DNA of 64,000 nucleotides from an uncultured Eubacterium sp. (GCF_934295145.1 NZ_CAKRAS010000008.1:1-64000), one strand, 5' to 3'; shown: positions 46,224 to 56,909, counted from the stretch's first letter. A program made the numbers and translations. Notes: generated from the sequence alone by a model not told the origin.

Positions 46224-49200
46224 TTAATTATTCCAGCTGATCTCATATGGATCAGATCCTGCATACGCATCGCTCACCGGCTGTGACAGATTTTTCTGTA
46301 CATTTGCCCGGAATGTCGCTTTCTGCGTCACAGTAAAGTTTGCATTTGTCACATTGCTGCCATCTGCCGCTGTCATTTTCTCCACATCCGGCAGTTTCAG
46401 TACATAATGGATCGTTCCATCTGTCTGAAGCTGTGCCTCAAGCTGTGCAGTCAGTGTCAGTGTATAGTAATAAGTTGCTCCACTTTCCGTCTTGTAATTT
46501 GATGATATCGGAACACTGTAACTGCTGATGTCCCAGGTATGTACTTTGTCTGTTTCCGGGGTGCCATTCGGATAGGTAACCGAATTCTCGGTTATCGTTT
46601 CCCAGATATAATCCCATTTTTCATCGGTTGTATCTGTCTTATCCTGCACTTTTCGGTATACATACTGCTGAACCTGTGCCGTTTTGTTTCCGGAAGCATC
46701 TGTTTTTTCCAAAATCCTCAGATTGGAAGATAGCTGTCCTGTTCCTGATGTACCATCTGCTGTCTGCCCTGTCAGCTGAATGCTGTACAGATCTGCACAG
46801 TCCACGCTGTTCCAGGAAAGCGCGGTACGTACCGCAGTCCAGTTTCGAAGAGTACCCGGTACATTCGGCGTGGTCTGCACCGTAGCCGCAATGCTGTCCG
46901 TCTGACTGTCAGATGTCACTGACGGCTGTGCCAGTTTGACATACGGCAGCTGATAAGCATAATCCGATCTGGTCCAGAGTGAACTTACACTGCCGGCGCC
47001 GGATGATATACGGGCATAAAATACAACCCATTTTCCGGCATATTTAATAGAAAGCTGATCAAATACATGATAATATTTCTGCGCATTTGATACATCCATC
47101 TGTACCGGCACATCTCCGGCCGGATATGCTGTCACATAATTACCCGGATTCGATGCCGTTGCCTTTGCTGCATCTTCTTCACTGTTATATACATACGCAC
47201 GCAGTAAATATGCACTTCCTCCAGGCGGAATGCTTGCATTGTCTGCCGTTAAGCCAACCCGTAACCCTCCAGACAAGAAGTCTGCGGTCTCCATCGGCTG
47301 TCCCGTATTATAGGTCCAGTTCACATTCCATGTCACCTTCGGCTGCGGGATACGCGCAGGGATCTGAACTTCACAGGTAACTCCTGCAGCACTGTTTACA
47401 AAAACATTTGTGTCGCTGGATTGAGCAACCACATACACAACGATCCTCTCTCCTGCATATTTTTCCAGATTAATGATCTGGGAATAAACTGCCGCACCTG
47501 TTGCTTTCTGTACAGAACCAACTTTTTCAGCAGTTCCAAGATTTCCGTCTGTATCATACTCACGTACATAAATCTGATATCCCGCACAGTATGCCTCATT
47601 TGAGATGCCTGGCCAGATCACATTGTAATTCAGTTCGTTATGATCCACGTTTGTCACAGAAGGCTGTCCCGGTTTTTCCAGTCTCTGCGCTACAGAATAA
47701 GTCGCAGTTGTGGAAAGTCCGATCTTCTTCTGAGTGGCATCACCGATACGTGTTACTTTCAGTCGCACCTGGGTATAGTTCCAATCCTCACCGTCGATGG
47801 TAAAGGTTCTTCCACCGGTATAATCGCCGGTATCTATAGTTACTTCCTTGCCATCTGCGTCAATGCCGGTCAGTGCGATCTCATATGTCGGATTCTCTTT
47901 GTCCGATACATCTTTGTCCCAGGAGAACGTATACTGCATTCTGTTTTCACTGTCATAAGACGGTGTCAGACTGCTGCCGTCTGCCTGATCCATTTTTGGA
48001 GCCGGGAGCCAGGTAAAGAGGGTATCCGATGTTTTCTGATATGCATCAAAATTATGCCAGTTATTTCGAACTGCCACGCTGTAACTGTAAGCCCATTGTT
48101 CGGTGCCGTCTGCGTTAAGTCCGGTCAGTTCTGTCACTGCACCACTGCCCGGTTTCGTATCTGTCTCATGATACAGGTAAACCGGTCCTAGACCCGTCTG
48201 GGCATACCACAGTCTGACATGCAGATTTTCTGCCCTTCCAAGGTATTCCGGTAAATCCGTGAAATGAGCCGTAACCGTACTGCCGGACACCGTCATAATA
48301 TCCGTCTTCGCAAATACGACATCTTTATATGTCGTTCCCTTTGCATCAGTCCAGTTTCCGATCAGTTCTGCGCGATAGATCGGATTTACTTCCAGGATTT
48401 CTGTATTCGCCGTATCATCAATGGTCACATCCACACTGAGAGTATCCAGCGTATTTCCGGAAACCGAATAGCTGGTAGCTGCTACATGATCCAACGTATC
48501 TTCATACCTGTTACTCGGATACTGCAATCCAAGGAATGCCTGATACAACGGCATATAGGCCGAGATAGAAATCACCGGTGAATCCTGATACTCCGTACTT
48601 CCATGAAGTGCCTGCGCAATGATCTGATAGGTATTGTCTTTATTATTCTTCTTGCTGTCAAAATCAATTGGCAAAATACCTGTCGGATTTTCAGCACTCA
48701 GTACCACATTTTTATCTTTGCCATACGCGTTCAGATAAACCTGCACTTTCCAGCCGGAATATGGTTCATATTCATCCAGGTTACTCAGACTCATCTCATA
48801 GTAATAATAGATTTTCTTTCCATTGAGATTATAACCATTCGGATCCATGACAAGCTCTGCACGAACTTCCGGACTTGGAAGGATCGCACCACTCTGAATC
48901 ACCCGTGCTTTGGTCGAAGCAGAATTCTCCACATCAGAAAACATGCTGACGGCCTGAACGGAAATGCTCAGTGTTCCGGACAAACCAGACGGGATATCAA
49001 AGCTCTCACTCTCCGTGTAGATTGTTTTTGTTGCGCTCTCCCCGTTGCTTCCCGTAATTGTCACCAGATATGCAAACGGATCACAGTTCTGTGTCGGATC
49101 TGCCAACAGCTTATCCGGTGTCACCGTGATACTGATCTTGCCATCTGCCACTTCCGCTTCTGCTGACACAGGAGCCTGAAGCTGATTTATACCGTCTGTC

Positions 49201-52200
49201 TGTTTGATTCCTTCCAGTCTGCGATAGCTCTCACGGGACTGGTTGTAAATCTCATCATGTTCAAGATCTGCATTTTCCGTACACTTCCAATACAGGTTAT
49301 TGTGATTTGCATGATTTTCATCTCCGGTGTAGAACAGGATCTGACCGATTCTGGTCGTCCTGTCCGCAGCTACAATATAGCCGTCCGCGTCCACGAAGCA
49401 ATCACCGCCAATGGTATCACAGTCATCATAAATTTGTGCATATGCATAACGGTAACCACTATCTGTCTCTTCTACCGCAACCGCATGAATACTGCTGATA
49501 TATGAATTCCAGGTTACATCCGTTCTTCTGGTGACACTGACATTATTCTCGTTACTTCCGTATCTGATAACATTTCTCTTTTCATCAAGTTTTCCCAGTA
49601 CAAATTTATCATAATAAAATCCTGCATCAGAAGGATATTTCCGGTCTCCAAATCCATTGATAAAGAAATTGTTCTTTCGATTATTCGGATCTGAAATATC
49701 TCCCGCTGATCCACCATGGTTATTTCCGGTAGAATAAATTGGGCTTCTGCTCGGGCTGTAACCATCCACATCTACTGAATAACAGTCGTTTACGATCGTG
49801 TTACTCCATCCCCGCGTCGTATAACGCGCTCCAATGATTCCACCTGCAAACTGTTTTCCCTGCAATACCCTTGCAAAGTTTCGGCAGCGCTCCACCTGAA
49901 GATTCACACGCTGGGTAGATCTTACGACATCGGATCCATCACTCCACGTCGGTACATCGTCACAGGAAAGGAATCCGAAAATACCGGATGCCATGGAAGA
50001 AGAATAAATCTTCACATTTGGTCCGTTGACACAATCCAGAATCCGAATGTTAAATTCCTGTCCTTTATCGGCATTGTCTACTTTATAAGTCGTAACATTT
50101 CCCAAAATACCGGCACTGTCATTCGCACCATAAGAACCGTCTCCCGTACTGGCTCCCATTCTCATATACAGGTTGCCAAGGTTTTCACAGCCAATGATGT
50201 TATAATCATTTTCTTCATATGCATGATACAGCTGCGCAACAATACCGCCGGACGCACCACTCCAGCCAACCTGAAGTGTCGTCTGCAGATTACCATAGTT
50301 TCTGCAGTCCTGAATGGTTCCACCGGCCGCTGTCCACTGACCGATAATACCACCGGAATAATGAGAACGATAACAATATACCGTACCGAAGTTGATACAT
50401 TTTTCAATCGTCCAGTCATTTCTGGTGGAGGTATTCTGGTTTCCGATGATTCCACCGGCAAAACGGTTTGTCTGACCATCTTCTCCTGCTGCCGTTGAAT
50501 TTCCGGCGGACACCTGACGTCCGACAAAAGCTCCGTTGACCAGGCAGGTTAAACTCTTTTCTGATTCATTCATACCGATGATTCCACCGGTACCAACTCC
50601 GATTGCTTCCGAACGGTTCAAAATAAACCAGTTTCCGGAAACACAGCCATCCAGTACGCCATCGGTACTGTTAAAAGCGGTAATACCTCCGATACTGCCG
50701 TTTGCCGTCATTTTCAGGTTCATACGGTTTGCGGAAATCTTTGTTTTTGAGGTCTGATAAACAGAGTCTTCAATCTGATAACCGACATTTCCACTCACCC
50801 ACTCCACCGGATATTCGTCCGCAGACAAATTACCTTTATCCGCATCCTGTGACGCCTTCGCCAGTGACTTTGCATCTTTCATACTGTCTGCCGTCATGAT
50901 CAACGCGGTTTTGTCACTTCCGGACATCTGAACGGTTCCTTTATTAAATCCGGTGATTCCGCCAAGCATACCATATTTTGCCTGGAGCACGCTTCTGCTG
51001 TTATCCACCAGTGTACATCCATCAATCAGTGCATTTGTCTCATTTTTACCGGCAATTCCACCGGCATGACTCGCCATGGCCTCTTTCTGTGCGGTAGTAC
51101 TTGTGCTGGTAGCCGTATATACACCCTGGATATCCATATTGATCTGTGTGACCGTATTGTCACTCAGTTCCGCATAATTGATACCCGCAATGCCGCCATA
51201 GCAGTTTCCGGCTGCACCTGCATTGTTCTTCTCCTTCATGGAACCATTGAAACTGCAATTCGTGACTTTACTCTGATATTCCTCATTCTCCTGATTCAGA
51301 CGGACAGAAGTACCGTTCATTCCGACAATTCCGCCCAGATACTGATATCTGGAAAAATTCTCAAAGGACAGGCCAACTGCGGTAATACCAGATACGGTTC
51401 CTGTATTGGAGCCGACTGCTCCTCCAACAGTCAGACTACTCTTATCTGACTTGATCTGCGGCATATATTTCAATGCACTGCTTCCTGCTGCAGAAGCTGC
51501 CGTAGAAGTAACCAAACCGGTATTTTCTCCAACGATTCCTCCAAAAACAGTTGCATTACCGCGCAGTACCACTGCATCCTGCGGAACACTGTCTGTGATT
51601 GTTCCGCTGTTTGTCGCAGCAATCGCACCACTGGCACTTACTCCCAGACTGTAAATTTCCACACTTTCAGAACTACTGTTTCCTTTCACTTTGCAGTACT
51701 GGATTGTTCCGGCATTCACTGCCACAATTCCACCAGCGTATCCATCACTGCTTCTGACATCTCCATAGTTTGTACAGTTTTGGATAGCAGCCCTTGTATT
51801 CGTATTTTCCGCCACGATTCCACCGGCATTTCCGGCATCCGCACTGACACTGTCACAGCGGTTCACCGCATAACAGATCATTCCATCTGTTGTACCTGCA
51901 ATTCCTCCGACCGTTCCATGAGAAGCCTGTACTTTTTTCGCTTTTGCAGCAACATATGTATTATTTTCAGACCGATCAAAAGTGCCATGATTGATGCCGA
52001 CAATTCCGCCGACTTTCTCATAGCCCTGTACAGTCACTTTATCAGAAACAGCCACAATCTCTCCGTTTGTGTCTGTCATTCCACCAAACTGAATGGTTCC
52101 GCCGGCCTCGTTAATACCGACCATACCGCCGACACCAGCTCCTCTCATGCCGGAAACCGAACGGCTGGAGGAAGTGCTATCTTCTGAAAGCATAATGTCA

Positions 52201-55200
52201 CCACTGTTTTGTCCAACAAGTCCGCCAACTGCTGCCAGACCGGATGCATCTGCTCCGGATGCATTTACTGTGGCATTATTTGTATTTCCGGTAAGGGTAC
52301 CACCCTTCAGATTCCATCCGACAATTCCGCCCAGATGATCACTTCCTGCGATCGTCTTACCGGATGCAGTACTGCAGGACATTACCTTTCCACCATTGCT
52401 GTTAATACCGACAATTCCACCGACATACTCCAGTGCCGCATTTCCGAAATGTTCACGGAGTTCACAATTTGTAACAGTTCCTGCGTTCAGGCCGACCACG
52501 CCGCCGATTCCGGTAAATCCGGACAGCGAACCGGTGTTGGTACAATGGGTAATCGTTTCATTTTCCAGTGTAACACCGGTAATACCACCGATGAAATGAA
52601 GTTCCAGATCTTCCGCATCTGTAGAAAGAAGCTCCGGGATTTCACCGCTGGCCGCATATGCCCCCAACTTCACAGCTCCTCCTGACACATCATTATCCTT
52701 CAGAAGATCTGATACAAACGTAATATTTCCTGCATTTTTACAGTTTTTGATCTGAACTTTGCTGTTCTTCTCACAGTACCCCAGCACTCCGCCGGAATAC
52801 ATCACTGCCTCAATTGGAATATTATTTGTATTTATGCTCAGATTGTCTGCCGTATTCCCATTTGTAGAAATCGTCAGCGTATTTGTATTTGCGGATTCCA
52901 TAACAGAAGCCGGTATATTCCCTGACTGAATTCCCGGCAAGATCTGTGCCGCATTCGCCTCTACTGACACACGGATTCCGGCATCGGTATCATCCGCTGA
53001 GGCGCTGACCGGGATCTGCGCATCGGTATAAGTTCTCTGATATCCAATGATTCCACCGCAGAAGGCTTCTCCGGTAATCGTTCCGAGAATATTGTCCGCA
53101 CGCAGATCTGATATTTCCGTATTTTCTCCGATATTCAGTACATTTGCGCCAATCACTCCACCAACGAAATATCTTCCCTGTACGCTTCGCGGTTTGATCG
53201 TCAGGTTTTGCTGTGCCGCTTCTACGGAAGCATTAAATCCAAATGCGCCGCCGGCACAGTTTTCATAGGCATAAATCTGTCCCCCGATCAGTGTATAGTT
53301 TACATCCAGCACGCCTTTCACATCATTAAAACCGGCAATTCCTCCCACGTAATTGTCACCAACCACAATACTGGATACCGATTTTACCATGATAGCCTGG
53401 CTCTCATCTGAAAATTCAATCTTACCATTATTATATCCGGCAATTCCTCCGACATAGTCACTTCGGGCATCCCAGGTATTGACGATCATATTAAAAATAG
53501 AATTGCCATAATCAGACAGATAACTTGCACAGTCACGGATGGTCGCACCATTGGCGTTATATCCGACAATTCCTCCCACATATCGACCACCTGTTCCGTT
53601 CGCTTTTTCTGTTCCGGCTACCACTCCGTTATTGATACAGTTCGATAAAACAACGCCTTCTGTATTATGGCCAACAATTCCCCCAACATATTCGTTTCCA
53701 ACGACATAACTCCGGTTTGTCGTAACAGAAACACTCTCCTGCTGGTGTGCCTGGATCGCATCACTGGTATTTCCGCCCAGTCCGCCCGCGATTCCGCCGA
53801 CATATTTGGAGCCAAGAATATAACCATTGCTTTCCGTGCCGCAGTTTGCCATCAGGCTGTGATTCCCATAGCCGACGATTCCTCCAACATACTGTCCCTT
53901 TAACAAATCCTTTTTATCTTTGCTGTAAGAAAATCCTGATGCACGTCCGGACGCACTGGTAGAGTTATAGATCAGTGTCCGATACGCGTATCCTGCGATT
54001 CCTCCAAAATAATTGCCACTGACAGAAGCCGCCGTCTCTGCAGTACAAAGGATCAGACCATTGTTTGAACAGTCTTTCACCGCTGCATTGCTGCTCCAGG
54101 TGGCTTGCTCATAAGAATCAGCCAGACCGTCAATCATTCCCACGATTCCACCGGTCATATAATTACCTGACACACCCGCATGGTTTTGGCAGGACAGGAT
54201 CACGCTCTTCTGATTTTTGCTCTCCAGTTTTGCATATCCGGCAATTCCACCGGCTCCAAGAGCATAATTCTCATAATCATCTGCGTCTGCCGGAACGTTC
54301 ACAGACGGAAGTTTTACGTCAACAGCTCCGTTCATTGTCACATTTTCTACTTTTGCAGATTTTGCCGCTGTCAGATTTCCATTATTATCTGTATCCGAAA
54401 GAATACCGACCACACCTCCGACTGCCGCGATCTGTGTATTTCCATCTGCGGAAACAGCTGCCGATGAGAGCGAAACTTCTATATTTTTTTCAGTCTGACT
54501 TGCATTACGTCCAGTGGAAGTTATAATTTCCGTATCCTTAATGACACCCTCACTGCGTCCCGCAAGAATACCGACACCTTTCAGCTGCGCATAAGTACCT
54601 GCTGCATCCATGTTTTCCTGTGCGGAGGAAGCCTGGAAGGTAAGAACCGGATCTCGCAGTGTCAGCCCGGTAACGGTTCCTTCCAATTCTCCAAACAGTC
54701 CCAGATATTCTGTTTCTGACACAGTCGATTTGCCAGATGCCACAGAGAGCTGCCGCACTGTTTCATCATCCACAACGGAAGCTTGTCCCAGACGCAGATT
54801 GGATACATAGGTTTTCTTTCCCTGTCCCTGCAGTGTATGTTTCTTTGAAAGCGCTGCAATCGTCGGGAAATCTTCCGTTTTATCGGTAGAATTTTCTTTC
54901 CATGCAAGCTTTTCTATCCCGGTCTGCGCAGCTGCCTGATCATCGGTGGTCAGATCATACACGCCGGTTCCCACAGAAGCCCAGTCCATGTTTTTATTTG
55001 TCAGCTCAAAGATTGCATCTGCGTCTGCATTATAGTACCGCATATTGGACAAATGACGGAATGCAGCTATCTTCACTTCATTTCCCGACGATTTATCCGC
55101 AAACAATGTATTTGCATCATTCGATGTAACCGCTTCACTGGCACGGTACTCTTTTGTCACGGAGTTACTGCTGTCTGTTCCCGCATAAGAAACAGCTTTT

Positions 55201-56321
55201 ACCGTCGCATAAATATTCTGCGGTTTTGTCAGATCCTGAGTGTCCGTCAGATTTGTTCCGTTTACAGAAGCCAGACGGCAGATACTTGTACTCAGAGTTC
55301 GCTGCAGCGCATCACGCTCAGAGCCACCTTTCCGTGACTCCAATATGGCCTGCACTTTGGCTGACATCATCGCATCTAATACAAGTGTGTATTTATTATC
55401 TTGATAGGTCAATGGAAAACTCCACTGTCCCCTCTCCCTATCTTCACTGTCCTGCAGCGTCACATTTGCAAAAGTTGTCGTGCTTTCCGCATTTTTACCT
55501 GACCATCCTGCTTTCCGCAGATCATAAGGTGATAAGACCATACTGAAGAGTTTACTGTTATCTTTCTTATTATATACAGCAATCTCATAACTGGTATCCA
55601 GGCTCTCTCCTACGTTAGAAGACCAGTTCAAACTCAGCTTTTCGCTGTTTTGCAGACTAATGGTTGTGATACGCAGTTTTGTCGGCTTCAAAGCAACAAC
55701 GTTTACCGTATCTTCCGTAGAATAATAACCTAACAATCGCTTCTTCCGACTGTCATAATCCCGTTTCTGCATTGTCAGATATCCATCTTTATCTTCGGAT
55801 TCATAAGTCAGTCCCTTGCATTTTGAATCATAAAAAGCAGAATACACCTCACCGGACTCTATATCGATCTCAACCGCCACAGATGCATCCAGCATTTCTT
55901 TGTCATAAACATAATCATCAATCAGCTGAAGCAGTAGATTATTATCCGATTCCGCATCCGATGCTGCTTTATCCAATCTGAGTGTGTAGATCCGGCCATT
56001 TAAGTGCAGCGCATTTTCATTCTCAGAAGAAAAAACCGCTTCCTCCACCTGACGATTCTGCGCACTTTTTGCCTGATCTTTCTCCGCCTGCTTCTTGATC
56101 TGTTTCTGGAAGCTTTCCCACTGGCCGGAAGTCCGATAATACGTCAGTTTCGATTCTGCCGCCAGATAAATAATTTTTGCATTCTGTTCATTCTTTCGAA
56201 ACTCTGCATTTTTCCAATAATTCGTAAAAAACGGAATTGCAATGGCTGCGATCACTGACATGATCACAAGTACAACGATCAATTCCGTCAAAGTAAATCC
56301 CTTTTTTCCAGTCTTCCTCAT
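46224..56321 (-). CDS. Giant prepilin with GLUG beta-helix repeats, probable pilus-tip adhesin
   Basis: A 3365-residue protein read without interruption. It opens MRKTGKKG, then mature start FTLTELIVVLVIMSVIAAIA with Glu5, a complete class III prepilin signal. A pilin-like helix and domain run to about 190, a fibronectin-like domain to about 330, and a large repeat region from about 540 to 2170 has around 40 GGIVGYN-type GLUG units of roughly 40 residues, expected to fold as a right-handed beta-helix. From about 2375 to the end come several fibronectin type III-like modules. There is no classical signal peptide, LPXTG or other wall anchor, so export should be by prepilin peptidase and pilus assembly. 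Ordinary prepilins are 130-250 residues. Its position first in the locus, beside the tip-complex minor pilins, suggests a tip adhesin binding glycans or host surfaces. Ligand unknown. Confidence 0.93.
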   Translation of the reverse strand: MRKTGKKGFTLTELIVVLVIMSVIAAIAIPFFTNYWKNAEFRKNEQNAKIIYLAAESKLTYYRTSGQWESFQKQIKKQAEKDQAKSAQNRQVEEAVFSSENENALHLNGRIYTLRLDKAASDAESDNNLLLQLIDDYVYDKEMLDASVAVEIDIESGEVYSAFYDSKCKGLTYESEDKDGYLTMQKRDYDSRKKRLLGYYSTEDTVNVVALKPTKLRITTISLQNSEKLSLNWSSNVGESLDTSYEIAVYNKKDNSKLFSMVLSPYDLRKAGWSGKNAESTTTFANVTLQDSEDRERGQWSFPLTYQDNKYTLVLDAMMSAKVQAILESRKGGSERDALQRTLSTSICRLASVNGTNLTDTQDLTKPQNIYATVKAVSYAGTDSSNSVTKEYRASEAVTSNDANTLFADKSSGNEVKIAAFRHLSNMRYYNADADAIFELTNKNMDWASVGTGVYDLTTDDQAAAQTGIEKLAWKENSTDKTEDFPTIAALSKKHTLQGQGKKTYVSNLRLGQASVVDDETVRQLSVASGKSTVSETEYLGLFGELEGTVTGLTLRDPVLTFQASSAQENMDAAGTYAQLKGVGILAGRSEGVIKDTEIITSTGRNASQTEKNIEVSLSSAAVSADGNTQIAAVGGVVGILSDTDNNGNLTAAKSAKVENVTMNGAVDVKLPSVNVPADADDYENYALGAGGIAGYAKLESKNQKSVILSCQNHAGVSGNYMTGGIVGMIDGLADSYEQATWSSNAAVKDCSNNGLILCTAETAASVSGNYFGGIAGYAYRTLIYNSTSASGRASGFSYSKDKKDLLKGQYVGGIVGYGNHSLMANCGTESNGYILGSKYVGGIAGGLGGNTSDAIQAHQQESVSVTTNRSYVVGNEYVGGIVGHNTEGVVLSNCINNGVVAGTEKANGTGGRYVGGIVGYNANGATIRDCASYLSDYGNSIFNMIVNTWDARSDYVGGIAGYNNGKIEFSDESQAIMVKSVSSIVVGDNYVGGIAGFNDVKGVLDVNYTLIGGQIYAYENCAGGAFGFNASVEAAQQNLTIKPRSVQGRYFVGGVIGANVLNIGENTEISDLRADNILGTITGEAFCGGIIGYQRTYTDAQIPVSASADDTDAGIRVSVEANAAQILPGIQSGNIPASVMESANTNTLTISTNGNTADNLSINTNNIPIEAVMYSGGVLGYCEKNSKVQIKNCKNAGNITFVSDLLKDNDVSGGAVKLGAYAASGEIPELLSTDAEDLELHFIGGITGVTLENETITHCTNTGSLSGFTGIGGVVGLNAGTVTNCELREHFGNAALEYVGGIVGINSNGGKVMSCSTASGKTIAGSDHLGGIVGWNLKGGTLTGNTNNATVNASGADASGLAAVGGLVGQNSGDIMLSEDSTSSSRSVSGMRGAGVGGMVGINEAGGTIQFGGMTDTNGEIVAVSDKVTVQGYEKVGGIVGINHGTFDRSENNTYVAAKAKKVQASHGTVGGIAGTTDGMICYAVNRCDSVSADAGNAGGIVAENTNTRAAIQNCTNYGDVRSSDGYAGGIVAVNAGTIQYCKVKGNSSSESVEIYSLGVSASGAIAATNSGTITDSVPQDAVVLRGNATVFGGIVGENTGLVTSTAASAAGSSALKYMPQIKSDKSSLTVGGAVGSNTGTVSGITAVGLSFENFSRYQYLGGIVGMNGTSVRLNQENEEYQSKVTNCSFNGSMKEKNNAGAAGNCYGGIAGINYAELSDNTVTQINMDIQGVYTATSTSTTAQKEAMASHAGGIAGKNETNALIDGCTLVDNSRSVLQAKYGMLGGITGFNKGTVQMSGSDKTALIMTADSMKDAKSLAKASQDADKGNLSADEYPVEWVSGNVGYQIEDSVYQTSKTKISANRMNLKMTANGSIGGITAFNSTDGVLDGCVSGNWFILNRSEAIGVGTGGIIGMNESEKSLTCLVNGAFVGRQVSAGNSTAAGEDGQTNRFAGGIIGNQNTSTRNDWTIEKCINFGTVYCYRSHYSGGIIGQWTAAGGTIQDCRNYGNLQTTLQVGWSGASGGIVAQLYHAYEENDYNIIGCENLGNLYMRMGASTGDGSYGANDSAGILGNVTTYKVDNADKGQEFNIRILDCVNGPNVKIYSSSMASGIFGFLSCDDVPTWSDGSDVVRSTQRVNLQVERCRNFARVLQGKQFAGGIIGARYTTRGWSNTIVNDCYSVDVDGYSPSRSPIYSTGNNHGGSAGDISDPNNRKNNFFINGFGDRKYPSDAGFYYDKFVLGKLDEKRNVIRYGSNENNVSVTRRTDVTWNSYISSIHAVAVEETDSGYRYAYAQIYDDCDTIGGDCFVDADGYIVAADRTTRIGQILFYTGDENHANHNNLYWKCTENADLEHDEIYNQSRESYRRLEGIKQTDGINQLQAPVSAEAEVADGKISITVTPDKLLADPTQNCDPFAYLVTITGSNGESATKTIYTESESFDIPSGLSGTLSISVQAVSMFSDVENSASTKARVIQSGAILPSPEVRAELVMDPNGYNLNGKKIYYYYEMSLSNLDEYEPYSGWKVQVYLNAYGKDKNVVLSAENPTGILPIDFDSKKNNKDNTYQIIAQALHGSTEYQDSPVISISAYMPLYQAFLGLQYPSNRYEDTLDHVAATSYSVSGNTLDTLSVDVTIDDTANTEILEVNPIYRAELIGNWTDAKGTTYKDVVFAKTDIMTVSGSTVTAHFTDLPEYLGRAENLHVRLWYAQTGLGPVYLYHETDTKPGSGAVTELTGLNADGTEQWAYSYSVAVRNNWHNFDAYQKTSDTLFTWLPAPKMDQADGSSLTPSYDSENRMQYTFSWDKDVSDKENPTYEIALTGIDADGKEVTIDTGDYTGGRTFTIDGEDWNYTQVRLKVTRIGDATQKKIGLSTTATYSVAQRLEKPGQPSVTNVDHNELNYNVIWPGISNEAYCAGYQIYVREYDTDGNLGTAEKVGSVQKATGAAVYSQIINLEKYAGERIVVYVVAQSSDTNVFVNSAAGVTCEVQIPARIPQPKVTWNVNWTYNTGQPMETADFLSGGLRVGLTADNASIPPGGSAYLLRAYVYNSEEDAAKATASNPGNYVTAYPAGDVPVQMDVSNAQKYYHVFDQLSIKYAGKWVVFYARISSGAGSVSSLWTRSDYAYQLPYVKLAQPSVTSDSQTDSIAATVQTTPNVPGTLRNWTAVRTALSWNSVDCADLYSIQLTGQTADGTSGTGQLSSNLRILEKTDASGNKTAQVQQYVYRKVQDKTDTTDEKWDYIWETITENSVTYPNGTPETDKVHTWDISSYSVPISSNYKTESGATYYYTLTLTAQLEAQLQTDGTIHYVLKLPDVEKMTAADGSNVTNANFTVTQKATFRANVQKNLSQPVSDAYAGSDPYEISWNN

Positions 56322-56427
56322 ATATGTCCCACCTGATTTTATCTATCGTAAATATCTTTTCTAATTTCTCTGTGTGTTCAAACTCTCTATATTTTTAATA
56401 GTTTTGTTAATTTTTCTATACAGAATT

Positions 56428-56455
56428 AGAATATCATATTTTGCAGATTTTTCAA
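56428..56455 (-). promoter_or_regulatory. Candidate promoter of the pilus locus
   Basis: On the minus strand TTGAAA (56450-56455), a 16-base spacer and TATTCT (56428-56433) lie about 110 bases before the giant prepilin start. The leader is A/T-rich; I saw no conserved cyclic di-GMP riboswitch core in it. A weak CAGGTGGG ribosome site precedes the start codon. Confidence 0.5.
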
Positions 56456-56541
56456 GAATTTCATTAAGGAAGTGTGCCATCGCACACTCTCGCGTATAAA
56501 ATCATCAATCGCACATCTTTCTTGCACGCACCGAGCACACT

Positions 56542-56640
56542 TGCAAAACAAGAATCTCTTCTCGTGCGAGTGTGCATCGTTTGCACGAAGTGCTTTTGTA
56601 TGATAGGAAATTCATTGTAATTTCCTATCATACAAAAAGA
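56542..56640. repeat. Dispersed hairpin repeat, copy 2 (downstream of tRNA-Arg)
   Basis: A 19-bp perfect stem, starting TTTTGTATGATAGGAAATT (56594-56612) and matching 56619-56637, encloses a 6-base loop CATTGT. To its left is the same TTTGCACGAAGTGCTTTT segment as in copy 1 and, further out, a shared TGCAAA..CAAGAA block. Copy 1 has the same place relative to tRNA-Thr. Additional GTGTGC/GCACAC hairpins crowd the region 56470-56590. Confidence 0.75.
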
Positions 56641-56664
56641 CTCCGGTTAAGACAACCAGAGCCT
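56636..56664 (-). terminator. Terminator of tRNA-Arg
   Basis: On the minus strand GCTCTGGTT and AACCGGAGTC pair around a short loop and are followed by five T, eight bases past the tRNA 3' end. Confidence 0.7.
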
Positions 56665-56671
56665 TGTGAAA

Positions 56672-56743
56672 TGCAGCCGGCGGGAATCGAACCCACATTG
56701 CAGGAGTCGGAGTCCTGTGTTCTATCCGTTAGACTACGGCTGC
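56672..56743 (-). tRNA. tRNA-Arg (anticodon CCG)
   Basis: The minus strand folds as a cloverleaf: acceptor GCAGCCG with CGGCTGC and discriminator A, anticodon stem CAGGA/TCCTG around loop CTCCGAC, and T arm GTGGGTTCGAATCCCGC. The anticodon CCG reads CGG. CCA is not encoded. Promoter upstream and terminator downstream indicate a single-gene unit. Confidence 0.92.
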
Positions 56744-56772
56744 GAAATATGTGTTTGTAACGAACAAAATTT

Positions 56773-56801
56773 ATAATACCACAATCTCTGCCAAAAATCA
56801 A
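56773..56801 (-). promoter_or_regulatory. Promoter of tRNA-Arg
   Basis: On the minus strand TTGATT (56796-56801), a 17-base spacer and TATTAT (56773-56778) precede the tRNA by about 30 bases. Confidence 0.65.
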
Positions 56802-56909
56802 AACCTTTTTTGCGAAAGTGGAAATGAAACTGCAATTATTTAAACGGACGAAAAATGGGGGAATTTTGTCTCCGTCGCTAGCAATCGCTCCTTGAGAAAA
56901 AATTCTCTC

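Noticed and set aside
46340..56258. Many plus-strand frames of 60-190 codons under the giant prepilin gene
   Set aside because: They repeat with the period of the GLUG units and have no ribosome sites. They are shadows of repetitive coding sequence.
56322..56430. A cyclic di-GMP riboswitch before the pilus locus
   Set aside because: I looked for the conserved core blocks in the A/T-rich leader and did not find them.
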